Assembly: GCA_032718475.1 (NCBI GenBank)
Contig: JAUCBJ010007510.1
Location: 64,001-123,626 of the forward strand
Origin: Nemertoderma westbladi
Lineage: Eukaryota > Xenacoelomorpha > Nemertodermatida > Nemertodermatidae
Direction of reading: 5' to 3'
Length of the DNA: 59,626 nucleotides
In this document: piece by piece, positions 10,649-21,610 of the stretch
How positions within the stretch are numbered: the first letter of the stretch is position 1
How the letters are laid out: each line of letters opens with the position of its first letter
The notes under the pieces: model-generated
Told to the model about the DNA's origin: nothing
The model's input: the letters and a program-made list of their open reading frames with translations, nothing else
Databases searched by the model: none
Translations under genes and position numbers: made by a program

Positions 10649-11205
10649 ACGAAGTGGGGCCTTCGCGCAGCACGTGACTTAAATTTAATTTAAGTACTAA
10701 TTCGAAAGTATTACTGTATTAGCAAATTTTAAGCAGATTTCGCCTAATCACTTTTTACCTCTTTCATTTCTATTCAGACATTTCTGACTCTAGCGGTATA
10801 GTGAGAACTGAAGATGGATTAGGGACTCCAGCCCCACAAAGACACAGCCTATGGATGAATAGTACGTACATCGGCCAAGTTTCATCTTGAATAACGGATA
10901 ACGAAATGAGAGACGGATCTCACTTTCAGAAATTTCGTCGTATAGCGGCAGACCGATTAAATCTCCCCCCCCCCCCCCCCCCCCCACAAAGACGCAGCAT
11001 GTGGTCCAGAATATATGGCAAGATTCAGCTTAAACTGATTAAAATCAATGAGACGGGAGAATCTATTCACTTTCAGGCATAAAGTAGTCCTATAGCGGGT
11101 GACTGTTGAACTGATTTTCAACAAAACAAATTTTCAATTTGGCAGCTTTAAATTCGACAAAGTCAGTCAATGTCAATAAGCATGTCAATATCATAACGAC
11201 GACAA

Positions 11206-11835
11206 CGATTTCACTTTCAGACATTTGGCCCTCTAGCGGCAGACTGGAGAACTGCAGATGGATTCGCCTCCTTTGAAAGTCACAGCTAATGGTCTAATAC
11301 ATATCTGCCAAGTTTCAGCTTAAACGGATTAAAAGCAAAGAAATGGGAGGGCATTTAATGTTTAGACATGTGGCCCTCTAGCGGGAGACCATTGCACTGA
11401 TGGTGTCTGAAAGTCTCTCAAAAATCTCAACTTTAGCTCATATTGATACCTAGAAATTTTCAACTTGGCAGCTTTAAATCCGACAAAGTTATTAGCATGT
11501 CAAAATCGTAACGACGACAACGATTTCACTTTCAGACCTTTGGCCCTCTAGCGGCAGACTGGAGAACTGCAGATGGATTCGCCTCCTTTGAAAGTCACAG
11601 CTAATGGTCTAATACATATCTGCCAAGTTTCAGCTTAAACGGATTAAAAGCAAAGAAATGGGAGGGCATTTAATGTTTAGACATGTGGCCCTCTAGCGGG
11701 AGACCATTGCACTGATGGTGTCTGAAAGTCTCTCAAAAATCTCAACTTTTGCTCATATTGATACCTACAAATTTTCAACTTGGCAGCTTTAAATCCGACA
11801 AAGTTATTAGCATGTCAAAATCGTAACGACGACGA
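11206..11835. repeat. 315-bp direct duplication of core monomers
   Basis: The sequence starting CGATTTCACTTTCAGAC at 11206 is repeated at 11521 with only a few substitutions. Each 315-bp copy contains two CCCTCTAGCGG motifs, so it is a dimer of the core monomer. Confidence 0.9.
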
Positions 11836-11890
11836 CGACGACGACGACAACGACGACGACGACGACGACGACAACGACGACGACGACAAC
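11824..11890. repeat. ACG/GAC trinucleotide microsatellite
   Basis: A run of GAC/ACG triplets with a few CAA interruptions. Shorter versions follow each core dimer (about 11196-11206 and 11511-11521), so the long tract grew from the normal end of the core unit. Confidence 0.9.
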
Positions 11891-11964
11891 TATTTGCATA
11901 AATTGACCCACCCCCTAACAGTGTCAATTCGCTAAGGCTCCGCCAACTTCGTGGCTCGCCCCAC

Positions 11965-12860
11965 AAACACCATTACACCTAGACCCCAATACATACATAT
12001 ACAAACACCATTACACCTACATCCCAATACATACATATACAAACACCATTACACCTACACCCCAATACATACATATACAAACACCATTACACCTAGACCC
12101 CAATACATACATATACAAACACCATTACACCTACACCCCAATACATACATATACAAACACCATTACACCTACATCCCAATACATACATATACAAACACCA
12201 TTACACCTACACCCCAATACATACATATACAAACACCATTACACCTAGACCCCAATACATACATATACAAACACCACCATACCTACACCCCAATACATAC
12301 ATATACAAACACCATTACACCTACACCCCAATACATACATATACAAACACCATTACACCTACACCCCAATACATACATATACAAACACCATTACACCTAG
12401 ACCCCAATACATACATATACAAACACCATTACACCTACATCCCAATACATACATATACAAACACCATTACACCTACACCCCAATACATACATATACAAAC
12501 ACCATTACACCTAGACCCCAATACATACATATACAAACACCATTACACCTACACCCCAATACATACATATACAAACACCATTACACCTACATCCCAATAC
12601 ATACATATACAAACACCATTACACCTAGACCCCAATACATACATATACAAACACCAACACACCTACACACCAATACATACATATACAAACACCATTACAC
12701 CTACACCCCAATACATACATATACAAACACCATTACACCTACACCCCAATACATACATATACAAACACCATTACACCTACACCCCAATACATACATATAC
12801 AAACACCATTACACCTACATCCCAATACATACATATACAAACACCACACCTACACCCTAT
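11965..12860. repeat. 38-bp minisatellite, second block, about 23 copies
   Basis: The same 38-bp unit and orientation as 9351-10648, resuming immediately after the inserted element. The last copies degrade at about 12840-12860. Confidence 0.95.
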
Positions 12861-14003
12861 AATACATAAATTTACCCCCATGTTAACTCAGGTTGAACAT
12901 AAAATACCCTAGCAAAACAGTGAAATAATACCGACTACAATATATCACGCGATTAAATATAGTATCCGCAAGCCAACATTGAATTGTTTTTACTATATAA
13001 CGGCATTTTCACACCTCTGGATGCGGGCCTGCTTGTTTGCGATATCCAGATATCTTGGTCGTATCACGACCCATAGAATATATGAATTAAGTCGTCCAAT
13101 CATTATCTTGAGAATATTCAGCCTCACCGCCTCTCTTCTCGCTCCCCAGTGTATCAAGAGAGAACTTCCTGGAGCTCTCAATTTAGCCCAATCAGCTAGT
13201 GTTAATCAACTCATCCAATAGTAACGCACGGAAACTCTACTGTTTTAATCAACCCCTCCAATAGTAAATGCATCCACAATAAATCTTTCCATATGAACTA
13301 TTTTAATCTTAGTAGAATAATTTTTGATCACAAAATGTTAGAAACTTAAAACACAAACATAAATCCAATTAAATATAATATATAATATATTAAATAATCC
13401 AATTACGCAGATATAATTTACATTTATTTATTTCAGATTAAAATTAAATAGGGTATTTTTATATTAAATATTCGGTATTACTTAATAATAAATATATATT
13501 ATTATTATCTGTCCTTTTTAATGCCAGATGCCATTACAGTATTACAGTATATAAAACGTTAAAACAACAAGCTTGCCAGCGAGAGCTGGCAATAATGGAC
13601 GGATCCATTGCTATCAATATTGTTGTTGTAATGAATTACACGCCTATGCAGGACATCCTAATAACGAAAAACTAAAAACGAAACATTGTGCAAAGTACAG
13701 TCTGTACAATATACAGCAACAATAATATATATACATATATATATTGTATGTTAAAAAAACACTGTAGGAAATGTATCTTCTCCCACAATTCTAACGAAAT
13801 AAAGCGAAATTTGGCAGAAAGCATATCCAATAGTGTGCAATAGTGTCCAATAGATGCTCCCTATGGGGTGTCGACATAATTTTGAGTGAGTGATTATACG
13901 ATTATGATCGGTCATTCTAGAATTAATTTCACTGTTGCTAGGCAACCAACAGGTCCCTCGCAACCAAAACCTTGCATGGACAACTAGGTCCGATATTGTG
14001 TCG
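12861..14003. other. Unique AT-rich DNA with two small inverted motifs
   Basis: No gene is recognised. A perfect 8-bp stem closing a GAGA loop lies at 13573-13592 (TTGCCAGC / GCTGGCAA). GTTGCTAGGCAAC at 13934-13946 is a perfect inverted repeat resembling an RFX X-box. Short open frames have no protein-like character. Confidence 0.45.
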
Positions 14004-14286
14004 CAGTGTCGCAGTGTCCGAGTGGATACGGCGCCTGAACTGCTTACACTATAGTGTTTGGTGGCGCAGGTTCGAATCCGACTAAAGGCTGTAGAAATTT
14101 CGCACTGTTGTGTCCCTAGGCAAGACACTTTAGACATTAGTGCCTACGCCAACCCAGCGGTATAATGGGAACCTGGCTTTGCTGGGGTAATGATAATAAA
14201 AGCAGGCGCTTTGATAAGGTCGTAAAACCCCTAAAGGCGCCTGCTATAACAAATATAAGTACAATTATTATTATTATTATTATTAA
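14004..14286 (+). mobile_element. tRNA-derived SINE with ATT tail
   Basis: The head (about 14008-14085) resembles a class II tRNA of Leu/Ser type: TCCGAGTGGATACGG as A box, a long variable-arm-like stretch, then GGTTCGAATCC as B box. The body contains TGTCCCTAGGCAAGACACTT followed by a GGTATAATGGGAACCTGG phrase, like the conserved core of widespread metazoan SINEs. It ends in an ATT repeat at about 14263-14286, a typical LINE-mobilised tail. It would be transcribed by RNA polymerase III and moved by a partner LINE. It faces the 3' end of LINE C. Confidence 0.75.
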
Positions 14287-14289
14287 TGA

Positions 14290-16087
14290 ACCTATCATCA
14301 CTACTACTACTAGGATCGGCATGCTGCATTGCAGCTGCATTTTTAAGAATGCTGTGCCGGCTTGTCAACAAAATTGCACCGTCACAACTCCCTATCACCC
14401 ATGACATTTGCTAGATCATCCGCATCTTTAAGGCCAGTGTCCTTTAAGATGCGTCTCAAGAAAGTCATGGGCTGTCCACCATGCTTACTCGCTCCATGAG
14501 GCTGCCAAAGTACAAGATTATGCACTGGCTGGTCCTCACGGCGAAAGCAATATCCTGCAAAGCGGAGGCGATCTTGTTCTAGTGTCAAGCTTGGGGGAAC
14601 CAATGAGACACCTCCAATGTTATATAGTGTCTGGTTGGAGATGTGTGCATTGTACTTGACACAATGAACCCGGCGTAGCATTCTTGTGAATGTGCCATCC
14701 AGAGATTTGGTGTCCTCAGCAGTTAGAGCCCAGCATGGACTCCCGTAGAGGAGTACTGGAACTACTGCTGCTCTAAATAATCGGACCTTAAGTTTCCGAT
14801 TAATTCTAGGTGACTTCCAAATCCTGGAAAGCCTATTCAAGGCTGCCCATGCCTTTCCCTTACGTATTCGAAGGTCCTCACCTGACTTCCGGATCCATGA
14901 TCCCAGGTAACAGAAGTCGTCCACATGCTCAAGCATACCATCCTTTGAGCTTATGCTCATCCGATCAGAGACTTGCTGAGGACTTTCAAAGTTAACTGTC
15001 AGAATTTTGGTCTTTCTGGAGTTAATAAAAAGACCAACACTAGGTCTTTTTACGTACTGGAACTACTGCTGCTCTAAATAATCGGACCTTAAGTTTCCGA
15101 TTAATTCTAGGTGACTTCCAAATCCTGGAAAGCCTATTCAAGGCTGCCCATGCCTTTCCCTTACGTATTCGAAGGTCCTCACCTGACTTCCGGATCCATG
15201 ATCCCAGGTAACAGAAGTCGTCCACATGCTCAAGCATACCATCCTTTGAGCTTATGCTCATCCGGTCAGAGACTTGCTGAGGACTTTCAAACTTAACTGT
15301 CAAAATTTTGGTCTTTCTGTTCTAATGAGCTGAGGAGCCGTTGGGCTCCCTCTAGTGATTCTGAAAGTACTCCTATGTCATCAGCAAAGTCTAGATAAGT
15401 TAGGTACTTGGCATGAATTCCTCGACTTCTGGAGCCAGTAGGTGGAGTTATCATCACCGCATCATCATTATGATGATCTAAGGACATTCGTAGAACATAG
15501 TCAACCACAATTATGAACAAGAATGGTGCAAGTGTGTCTCCCTGGAGGACGCCCCATAACACTTCAAATGGTTCTGTGTCACCGTCAACAGCAGACACAA
15601 ATGTTGTCGAACAATCGTATACTGATCTGATTGCTGCAATAATTTAAACAGGAATCCCATATAATGAAAGTATGCTGAACATACGTGAGCGAGAGACTGA
15701 ATCAAAGACCTTGAAGAAGTCAACAAAGATAACAGCCAGATGCCTGTCTTTCTTTTTTGATAACTCTTCAATTATCCTTCTAAGTGCCAGAATGGGCTCC
15801 ATGGTACCACGACCTTTACGGAACCCATTCTGATTTCCACGGAGCAGTCTCTCAATGGGATCCCTGATGCGATTTAATAGAATTATATTGTATAGCTTTG
15901 CAGCAATCGAGATCAATGAAATTCCCCGAAAAGAACCATAGAGTGTTAGGTTGCCCTTCTTGGGAACTGGCACCAACTTATTTGTTTTCATTTCTAGTGG
16001 GACTCTTGTTGTGCGGTACATGTCTACTATGATGGGATAGATGAGCTTTAAACACTCAGGTATTTTAACCCAGCAAAACCCAGACAT
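14290..16087 (-). pseudogene. LINE C: reverse transcriptase and 3' end, decayed
   Basis: The minus strand encodes a non-LTR polymerase broken into pieces: KTNKLVPVPKKGNLTL, QNGFRKGRGTMEPILALRR and VIFVDFFKVFDSV (about 15700-15990), GVLQGDTLAPFLF and FADDIGVLSES (about 15350-15560), GSWIRKSGEDLRIRKGKAW, VVPVLLYGSPCWAL, RLRFAGYCFRRE and a C-terminal MGDREL (about 14382-14960). The 3' UTR holds a GCTGC/GCAGC stem-loop and ends in CCTAGTAGTAG. Breaks include a stop after YGIPV and a 301-bp duplication. It closely matches the plus-strand copy at 45958-47056. The 5' half of the same family lies at 18590-20050, separated by an LTR element. I do not assign a clade. Confidence 0.85.
14756..15315. repeat. 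301-bp internal duplication within LINE C
   Basis: The segment starting TACTGGAACTACTGCTGCTC occurs at about 14755 and again at about 15056, continuing to TTAACTGTCA(G/A)AATTTTGG. The two differ at a handful of positions. The duplication repeats the GSWIRKSGEDL block and disrupts the frame. Confidence 0.9.
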
Positions 16088-16420
16088 CTAGAAACTCGAG
16101 GTAATTAATTCATATTTTCAGAATTAAGTCCAAATGGTCTAACTTAAACATAGTTTCAATAACAGTATCAAAACTTTAAGCAATCTCAATTTATTAGGTA
16201 GGATAAAAATGTAGTACTTGGGCGCTATGGAGGTATTTATATGTTAATAAAAATAACATAAATTTATTTATAAAGGATAGACTTATAGCAATATTGTCGA
16301 TGTTATTAACTACTTTGGTGGGTGTAGAATGGGAGTATACGCATAAGCAAATGTTTAAAAATGTTTTTAATTGAAAATTGAGTTAAAAATTTCAAGTTAA
16401 TGTTGTATTTGTAGTGTCCA
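16088..16420. other. AT-rich DNA between LINE C and the LTR element remnant
   Basis: No coding or repeat signal. It is followed by a C homopolymer (about 16424-16440) that is likely to be misread in length. Confidence 0.4.
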
Positions 16421-17690
16421 CACCCCCCCCCCCCCCCCCGGGCCCATTACTTCAAATAGTAATTGTAAGGACAGTAAGGATCCAGGAGGAAGCTGGGAAC
16501 TCTCTGTGTCAGCCCGGCTGGGTACGCTAAACAGGGGCAGTTTCTCAAGGAGTGACAATTGGCCAATTGAAGCGGCAGTTGTCGATGTGAAGCCGAGCGC
16601 TGAAGTCAGAAAGAACTCCGGCGAGTTTGCGCTGCTGAGAGAGCTCGGAACGGACAGGTAGGTGAGAGGAAATAGTGTCCCGATGGAGGGTGGCAACAGG
16701 TTTACAGGAGCCGATGTCACCCAAGTAGAAGGGGGTAGGAATAACGGGTTTCCAGTCATTGATGAGACCACGAGTGGGGCAGCCGGGGGAACCAGTGGGG
16801 GGCCAACTGGTACCATGGAGGGGGCAGCTGGGGCCGCAGGGAGGCTGGCTTGTGTAGGCTCAGGAACGTCAGGATTCACTCCAATGTTGGATGTGCTGTC
16901 CTCATTTACCTGATCGGGAGTGGAGTAAGAAACGAGACTGGAACGCTTCACTCTTCATAGCGTCAGTTTCTGGCTCTCAGACTGGAGTTTTAGGTTTTGG
17001 GCAGCTTGGTCAGCAGCCTGCCGAGCAGCAAATGTGGCCAGTTTGCCTTCACGATCGTGTGATGACTGAGTTTTGTCGAAATGTTCGAGTTTGAGGTTGG
17101 CTTCGAGTTCTTGAAGGGCCAATCGGGCAGTCATTTGAGAACTCGCACCCGAGACAATGGACTGGGTACCGGAATGGGTGTATAGGTAGGTTTGTGCAGC
17201 AGTGCGGCAGCAGCATGCTTTAGCTGCATTGCACACCGAGGAGATCCACGTCGCCATGATCCCGGAGTAGCTGGCCGTTTGGAGCAGTTTTTATGTGCAT
17301 CGACGCACTCCTGAATGACGTCGGTTACGTCTTCCAGTCGTAGCTTTAGCGTAGGTACTGCAGCTGCCCTGTCCTTCAATGTGGTTGCTTATTTGGTTAC
17401 ACGTTACGTGGGATTTCGTTGTCGTCCGGTTTTGTTTGAGAAAGTCTGTACTTGTATCGGCTGCTTCTTGTTCTGCTGATACTAGCAGCACTGCCGCTTA
17501 GGCTTGAAGTTCAACTTGATCGAGTTGCGCGTTGCGGGCTGGCAGGGGCTCTTCTTCCACAACGTCAACTGGGGGTGGGTCTATGTTTGGTTGTGTTTCG
17601 TTTACATCCATCAGTGACCTGTGAAAGCCATTGAAAGGAATGTTGCAATGCGATCAGCATCCGAGCCGGCATTGGAATCCATAGTCCTAG
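16400..17690 (-). pseudogene. Gag-like coding remnant, several frames
   Basis: Three minus-strand frames look like pieces of one protein: an acidic N-terminal stretch with VNETQPNIDPPPVDVVEEE (about 17520-17610), an amphipathic KLRLEDVTDVIQECVDAHKN block (about 17290-17350) and a helical ARLALQELEANLKLEHFDKT block (about 17050-17130), followed by a long Pro/Ala/Ser-rich tail (16430-16950). Frames change between blocks, so the gene is broken. No zinc knuckle was found. The position just downstream of the primer site is why it is called gag-like. Confidence 0.4.
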
Positions 17691-17746
17691 CTGAACTGCA
17701 AGTTCATTAGCTCAGTAGCTGTTGGGTGAAGTGTAGATTCTGAATA

Positions 17747-17766
17747 GATTCCAGGCCAATGCACCA
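17747..17766 (-). other. Primer-binding site complementary to tRNA-Gly(GCC)
   Basis: On the minus strand TGGTGCATTGGCCTGGAATC matches, at 19 of 20 positions, the complement of the 3' end of animal tRNA-Gly(GCC) including its CCA. The bases just before it on the minus strand end in CA, the expected LTR terminus, so the LTR would begin at 17767 in window coordinates. Confidence 0.75.
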
Positions 17767-18589
17767 TGTGGTGAGCGTCACAATCACAGCAACAATCAAG
17801 TGAGTGGGCATGTGCATGTGCGCATGCGGTGTTTAGACTAGGGTAAAGGGAGTGCAGTTGTAGGGAGTATGGTGCGATGGTGGTATTTAAAATAGAGTTC
17901 AGACTGTTCTGCTGTTAGAAGCAGCAATTATATTTTATTTACAAAAATTCCTGCATTAAGAAGTTTTGAACTGCATTCAGAAGTTTCTCAAGACTTTGAG
18001 ACAGGCACAGTCCATCATTCTAGTGCCTTGGAATGCTAGCGGGCTAGTGTAGCCTAGTGCTGTATTCTTACTGGTACCAGTAACTCCTGCTCCTGCATTA
18101 GGAAAGTGGTACAGTCTGACAGTGGAATGTGTAGTAACTACTGTCAGGCCATACTGTAGTAATATTCTGGGTACCGGTACCTGGTATCACATACAGATTG
18201 TGTCTAAAAGTATCAATCACTATGTAATGCCCAAGCACTACAAATGTAGTCTTCTGTAAATAAGTTGAATTTGGTATACTAAAGAGGGCATACTACATGA
18301 TATTTTATTGTTTTATTAAATCTCCCATTATCTGACAATAAAAATATGCCCCAATCCCTGTTGTCTATAACCATATAGTTACATAGAATGAAATAATGCC
18401 AATCGATGTCTGAAAAAATATATTTCCGAATTTTAGAGTCCATTTAGAAATGCAAATTTTTAAAATTTACCGTTTTTTAAGTGTCAGTCATATAGATGCA
18501 CCTTTAATTAATCATATTATAGCATTATAATAGTTATAGGATATATTAGGCATCTACAGCATTGATTTGAAAACAGTCCTTAATGGGGT

Positions 18590-20050
18590 TACAAATGTCG
18601 ACGTTGGGCGCTGCTGGGTTAAAGACCTCAGGGGCAACACCATCTACTCCACTGGCACGATTGGTCTTAATTTTCTTTGCAGCAGCCTTCACTTCTGCAA
18701 AGGAGATATCGCCAATGGGAATATCTGGGAGTACTTTTACTACTTATATCTGTACTTTATCTTTTACTTCTATAAAGTTATCAGGCAATACCCTGTCATT
18801 ATTGAGGAGCTTTTCAAAGTGGGCCTTCCAACCATTAAGGCGATCGGCTGGTGATTCAGCCTTAACCTTGGTGGTTGGTTGGCTTTTCCGCCCAGTAAGC
18901 AAGTTGATCGATTTCCATGCCTGGGATGATTGCCTGCTGTCGTCAGCATCATTGATGGCATCAACCTGTTGGTTTATTAGCTCCTGTAGATTAACAGAGT
19001 ACTGTCTGTTCAGGGACCTAGATGCATCCTTAACTGCATTCTTGGCCGCTTTCTTCTGCGCGATTCTTTCTGCGCCTTATAGAGGTCATTTCGGCACTTC
19101 TGAATTTTGTTGTCAGTCCAGGGGGCCCTTTTCCTGTTTCGAGGGTATACAGGATTTGTTTCTGCAGCTGCTAACTTAACTGCTTCTGTGAAGGCAGTAT
19201 AGCCTCACAGCTCATACCTGTTGCTCAGCTGTAGTGTGAAGCTGGATCTCACACTTGGTTGTTGCAACAGAGAGGACCAGTCATGCCGTGGAAAGGCAGA
19301 TTCCGTTGTTCTGCTAGCACGCAGTCTAAGTCTTACCTTGGCCACAATAAGGCGGTGATCACTGGAGAAGGGTCGAAGTGTAAATGCATTACAGTCTTGT
19401 ATAGAGCTCCTGTTTTTCCTACGAAACAGAATATGGTCTACCTGGGACCTGTGACCACTGGGTCCACTATGAGTCCATAGCTTTCCAGTTCGCTTCTTGA
19501 ACTGGGTTCCAGCCGAAAACAATCAATTTCCAGAGATAAAATCTTGAAGATGGACGGAATTTCGGTTAACATAATTCTATAGACCCAGGGCGATGAAGGT
19601 GATTGATGCAGACTTGCATTAAAGTCTCCCAGGAATGTTAAGAATGCATGCTGATCCACTCCAACAGTAGCTGCTTGTAGATTCTGGTAGAAATTTTCCA
19701 CCTCCTCTACAGGGGCAACACTAGTTGGAGAGTAAACACAATCAGAACCACCTTAGGAAACTTCTTAGCCAGTCTTCCAGAACATGAGAAGTGGCAACGG
19801 ATGATGCGGTTAGAGATTTTGTCTATTTTGTCCAATGCTGCATGTGCAGTTGGATTCATCAATAGACCAACTCCACCATTGCCACTATCATCTGCTGACG
19901 CGAGGGCGAGTCGCCAACTGCCCCCCATGTCCTTAATCAGAACCTCATCAGTCTGTCCAGTCTACATTCGGTGCTCTTGAACACCCACTGCGCTAAGAGA
20001 AAGCTTATCATCAAAGTTTCATCCAATTCCATCAACAATAAGTGCAAGAA
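18590..20050 (-). pseudogene. LINE C: endonuclease and linker half
   Basis: Minus-strand fragments of an APE-type endonuclease: GVQEHR and VLIKDMGGSWRLALASAD (about 19900-20000), GNGGVGLLMNP, LTFLGDFNASL (about 19600), then QVDHILFRRKN and LRPFSSDHRLIVAKV (about 19330-19440). A basic linker follows, then VDGVAPEVFNPAAPN (about 18600-18650), the start of the reverse transcriptase domain. Frameshifts and stops break the reading. The upstream end stops at a 20-bp minisatellite at 20059. Confidence 0.8.
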
Positions 20051-20058
20051 GTTGTCTG

Positions 20059-20291
20059 TACAAACACACAAACAAATAAACAAACACACAAACAAATAAA
20101 CAAACACACAAACAAATAAACAAACACACAAACAAATAAACAAACACACAAACAAATAAACGAACACACAAACAAATAAACAAACACACAAACAAATAAA
20201 CAAACACACAAACAAATAAACAAACACACAAACAAATAAACAAACACACAAACAAACACACAAACAAATAAACAAACACACAAACAAATAA
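20059..20291. repeat. 20-bp minisatellite, about 12 copies
   Basis: Unit CAAACACACAAACAAATAAA repeated head to tail with one shortened copy near 20260. On the minus strand it reads as a hydrophobic Cys/Leu/Phe/Val frame, which is compositional. Confidence 0.95.
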
Positions 20292-20299
20292 AACCCAAA

Positions 20300-20422
20300 C
20301 AAACACGTGTGAGAAACAAACACGTGTGAGAAACAAACACGTGTGAGAAACAAACACGTGTGAGAAACAAACACGTGTGAGAAACAAACACGTGTGAGAA
20401 ACAAACACGTGTGAGAAACAAA
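20300..20422. repeat. 17-bp minisatellite with CACGTG in every unit, 7 copies
   Basis: Unit CAAACACGTGTGAGAAA. It directly follows the 20-bp array and shares the CAAACAC start, suggesting it derives from it. Each copy holds a CACGTG palindrome (canonical E-box). Confidence 0.95.
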
Positions 20423-20426
20423 CAAA

Positions 20427-21245
20427 TTGATCTGTAACTACCACTACACACTTCTAGCATTATCATACTGAGAGTTTGAGAGGGTGATCTGTAACTACCA
20501 CTACACACTTCTAGCATTAGCATACAAAGAGTTTGAGAGGGTGATCTGTAACTACCACTACACACTTCTAGCATTATCATACTGAGAGTTTGAGAGGGTG
20601 ATCTGTAGTTTGAGAGGGTGATCTGTAACTACCACTACACCTTTATAGCATTAGCATACAGAGAGTTTGAGAGGGTGATCTGTAACTACCACTACACACT
20701 TCTAGCATTAGCATACAAAGAGTTTGAGAGGGTGATCTGTAACTACCACTACACACTTCTAGCATTAGCATACAAAGAGTTTGAGAGGGTGATCTGTAAC
20801 TACCACTACACACTTCTAGCATTATCATACTGAGAGTTTGAGAGGGTGATCTGTAACTACCACTACACACTTCTAGCATTAGCATACAAAGAGTTTGAGA
20901 GGGTGATCTGTAACTACCACTACACACTTCTAGCATTATCATACTGAGAGTTTGAGAGGGTGATCTGTAACTACCACTACACCTTTATAGCATTATCATA
21001 CTGAGAGTTTGAGAGGGTGATCTGTAACTACCACTACACCTTTATAGCATTATCATACTGAGAGTTTGAGAGGGTGATCTGTAACTACCACTACACCTTT
21101 ATAGCATTATCATACTGAGAGTTTGAGAGGGTGATCTGTAACTACCACTACACCTTTATAGCATTATCATACTGAGAGTTTGAGAGGGTGATCTGTAACT
21201 ACCACTACACCTTTATAGCATTATCATACTGAGAGTTTGAGAGGG
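20427..21245. repeat. 57-bp minisatellite, about 14 copies in three subtypes
   Basis: Unit starting GTGATCTGTAACTACCACTA and ending GAGAGTTTGAGAGG, step 57 bp (20484 to 20541). Subtypes differ in ACACTTCTAG versus CCTTTATAG and in TAGCATACAAAG versus TATCATACTGAG; the last five to six copies are one homogeneous subtype. A truncated copy lies at about 20600-20620. Confidence 0.95.
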
Positions 21246-21610
21246 GAGTTTCTGAATTGTGTATTTCACTGAAACATAGTGCAATGTTCTTGTTTTAATA
21301 TTCTAATTATGAGTTGCGGGTATGTATGTATCCTTTACGTGTTATATCGTTTCTGTTTGGAATTGTTCATATCGATTTCAATTGTATCGTCCGCTGATAA
21401 TGGATGCGAGGACGTGTACTATCTCATTGGCTGATGGTTGATAATAAATGGCCTGAGGTTAATAAATGATTCAATGCCTAGATGAAAGTTGTTAATGACG
21501 CCATATATATCATCAGTTGTAATCTAAAAACTCGATACACTTGAATCGTTATTGCTAGAGAACTTATAATTGCATCCACCCTCCATCGCACTTCTCAATC
21601 ACACGCATTA
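21246..21610. other. Unique DNA upstream of a small ORF
   Basis: No repeat or gene seen. AT-rich with mixed composition. Confidence 0.4.

Larger units (their letters stand above)
10649..11964. mobile_element. Pearl/Helentron-like non-autonomous element inside the 38-bp array
   Basis: The flanking array is interrupted cleanly: CATATAC before it and AAACACC after it join to the normal unit. The insert has short imperfect inverted ends (GTGGGGC near the left, GCCCCAC at the right), several roughly 155-bp core monomers each marked by a CTAGCGG(CAG) motif and a CCAAGTTTCAGCTTAAACGG-like phrase, and an ACG/GAC microsatellite near the right end. It encodes no protein. Core monomers followed by a microsatellite between short inverted ends is the described architecture of bivalve pearl elements, considered non-autonomous Helitron relatives. 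The family assignment is inference; the insertion itself is seen directly. Confidence 0.7.
16397..18560 (-). mobile_element. Decayed LTR retrotransposon remnant (LTR, primer site, gag-like region)
   Basis: This segment separates the two halves of LINE C. On the minus strand an LTR-like stretch with a TATTTTAAATA box (about 17884-17895) leads to a primer-binding site, then a degenerate proline- and alanine-rich coding region (about 17690 to 16400). No second LTR, protease, polymerase or integrase is visible, so the remnant is incomplete. A BEL/Pao-type element is plausible but not shown. The outer limits are inferred from where LINE C stops and resumes. Confidence 0.5.

Noticed and set aside
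10297-12400. His/Thr/Tyr-rich frames of 126 and 149 codons
   Set aside because: Translation of the 38-bp array, whose period of 38 shifts through all three frames.
14004-14085. Functional tRNA-Leu or tRNA-Ser gene
   Set aside because: The T stem is mispaired and the sequence continues directly into a SINE body and tail.
13751-14137. 128-codon minus-strand frame
   Set aside because: It reads through the antisense of the SINE head and is best explained as chance.
18567-19179. Plus-strand frames of 95 and 198 codons
   Set aside because: They are antisense to the LINE C endonuclease-linker fragments, which carry the recognisable motifs on the minus strand.
20019-20580. Cys/Leu/Phe/Val-rich membrane-like frames
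   Set aside because: Antisense of the CAAACA-type 20-bp and 17-bp arrays; hydrophobicity is due to composition.
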